Below are positions 43,108-43,478 of a stretch of 43,478 nucleotides of DNA, in pieces. The notes beneath the pieces were generated by a model. It had not been told where the DNA came from. It worked only from the letters and a program-made list of their open reading frames with translations, and searched no databases. The DNA comes from JBNLAN01 sp050302175 (GTDB taxonomy: Bacteria; Pseudomonadota; Zetaproteobacteria; Mariprofundales; Mariprofundaceae): NCBI GenBank assembly GCA_050302175.1, contig JBNLAN010000026.1, forward strand, positions 1-43,478, read 5' to 3'. Position 1 is the stretch's first letter. Every line of letters starts with the position of its first letter. Made by a program: the position numbers and the translations under genes.

Positions 43108-43401
43108 TCAGACTGTGGGAGGTGCCCGAATCCGGGGGCGGTAAATACAGGCAAACCGGCTTTCGCATTGTTGCCAGATGCGGGCAACCGTATCGATTTG
43201 CGGAACAAATACCCAGAAATCTACCTGCGGTGTAAAACCATGCGATACGACTTCTTCGAGCGAGCACACGCTACAGGCAACAGGGTTATGTATCCCTGTT
43301 TCGTGCTGGTGCATATCCACGGAAGCCCATGAAGCACCAAGAAACGCCAGGAAAGCAAAAACAATGCGCAAGTACGGCGCCTGTCTGAATCGAATCGGCA
43401 T
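43108..43401 (-). CDS. Small exported Cys/His protein (DUF2946-like)
   Basis: A 97-aa protein with a signal-peptide-like start (basic R-F-R-Q, then V-F-A-F-L-A-F-L-G-A-S-W-A), followed by H-Q-H-E and N-P-V-A-C-S-V-C-S-L-E-E, and a C-terminus R-I-R-A-P-P. The C-x2-C pair, surrounding histidines and the closing R-A-P-P are features of DUF2946 proteins, small periplasmic or membrane-linked proteins found with copper/zinc transport loci. Start ATG 43401 has only a weak GGG upstream. It precedes the porin and znuAB on the same strand and may be the first gene of the cluster. Family call is tentative. Confidence 0.6.
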   Translation of the reverse strand: MPIRFRQAPYLRIVFAFLAFLGASWASVDMHQHETGIHNPVACSVCSLEEVVSHGFTPQVDFWVFVPQIDTVARIWQQCESRFACIYRPRIRAPPTV

Positions 43402-43478
43402 ACCCGGAATACTTCTAGAAAAGAGTCAACCGGGCAAGTCGCCCGATCCGTATGCAGCAGAACGACGAAGCATTGTCA

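Noticed and set aside
43424..43445. CGGGC/GCCCG hairpin near the right edge with a T-containing tail on minus
   Set aside because: Only five stem pairs and an interrupted T tract; it may be a terminator of a gene outside the window but the evidence is too thin.

Overview
ORGANISM. The window comes from a Gram-negative proteobacterium. It encodes outer-membrane and periplasmic machinery (LpoA-like and DolP-like lipoproteins, MlaA, an OmpA-family protein, a beta-barrel porin), ADP-heptose synthesis genes for LPS, sigma-54 signalling and HslVU. The order lpoA / rsmI-yraN-SIS protein-(insert)-dolP mirrors the enterobacterial lpoA-yraN-diaA-yraP locus. A free-standing rfaE2, the DUF4390-ntrYX-trkAH operon and moderate GC suggest a lineage outside the classical gammaproteobacteria. 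A Mariprofundus-like zetaproteobacterium is my best guess, at low to moderate confidence. This is mostly ordinary chromosomal core; I see no phage, IS element, CRISPR array or rRNA. LAYOUT. (1) 1-8178: the 3' end of a membrane-anchored cyclic-nucleotide-binding protein, a bidirectional terminator, the divergent lpoA-like gene, then a tightly packed plus-strand run rsmI-yraN-gmhA-(deoxyhypusine-synthase-like gene)-(43-aa membrane protein)-dolP-rfaE2-pdxB-orn, many with ATGA overlaps. (2) 8179-11672: a CRP-type palindrome and promoter ahead of an OmpA-family gene, a small conserved protein, tRNA-Phe(GAA), and citrate synthase on the minus strand. (3) 11801-16320: xerD coupled by a GTGA overlap to a protein with a TPR-like region and two cNMP-binding-like regions, then tRNA-Leu(CAG) divergent from rnr. 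(4) 16354-17019: an orphan gene with an HNH-nuclease-like Cys/His pattern. (5) 17134-24045: a five-gene minus-strand operon DUF4390-ntrY-ntrX-trkA-trkH linking a two-component system to potassium uptake. (6) 24169-28737: a hotdog thioesterase, rmuC, an EEP-family phosphatase/nuclease, then hslVU behind an unusual G-rich hairpin leader. (7) 28752-32436: a Yip1-type membrane protein, an fmdB-type zinc ribbon followed by two FKBP lipoproteins, a single-domain response regulator, a class-I-PDE-like HD protein, and a decayed aldo/keto reductase fragment. (8) 32601-37779: mlaA and a nucleoside deaminase on plus; fabI, aroC and a TgpA-type transglutaminase on minus. (9) 37766-43401: the MoxR-DUF58-TgpA operon headed by a zincin-like gene, then a znuAB-like metal-uptake cluster with a porin and a small Cys/His periplasmic protein but no ATPase gene. 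FUNCTIONAL THREADS. Envelope maintenance recurs (LpoA, GmhA/RfaE2, DolP, OmpA, MlaA, TgpA). Protein quality control appears as HslVU, FKBPs and zinc-ribbon/zincin proteins. A possible cyclic-nucleotide theme recurs: two cNMP-binding proteins, a PDE-like HD protein and a CRP-like operator. The most interesting items are the GAFPGA (not GAFTGA) NtrX, the deoxyhypusine-synthase homologue lacking the catalytic lysine inside an LPS/envelope operon, the PDE-like HD protein, the degenerate second FKBP, the frameshifted aldo/keto reductase remnant, and the structured hslVU leader.
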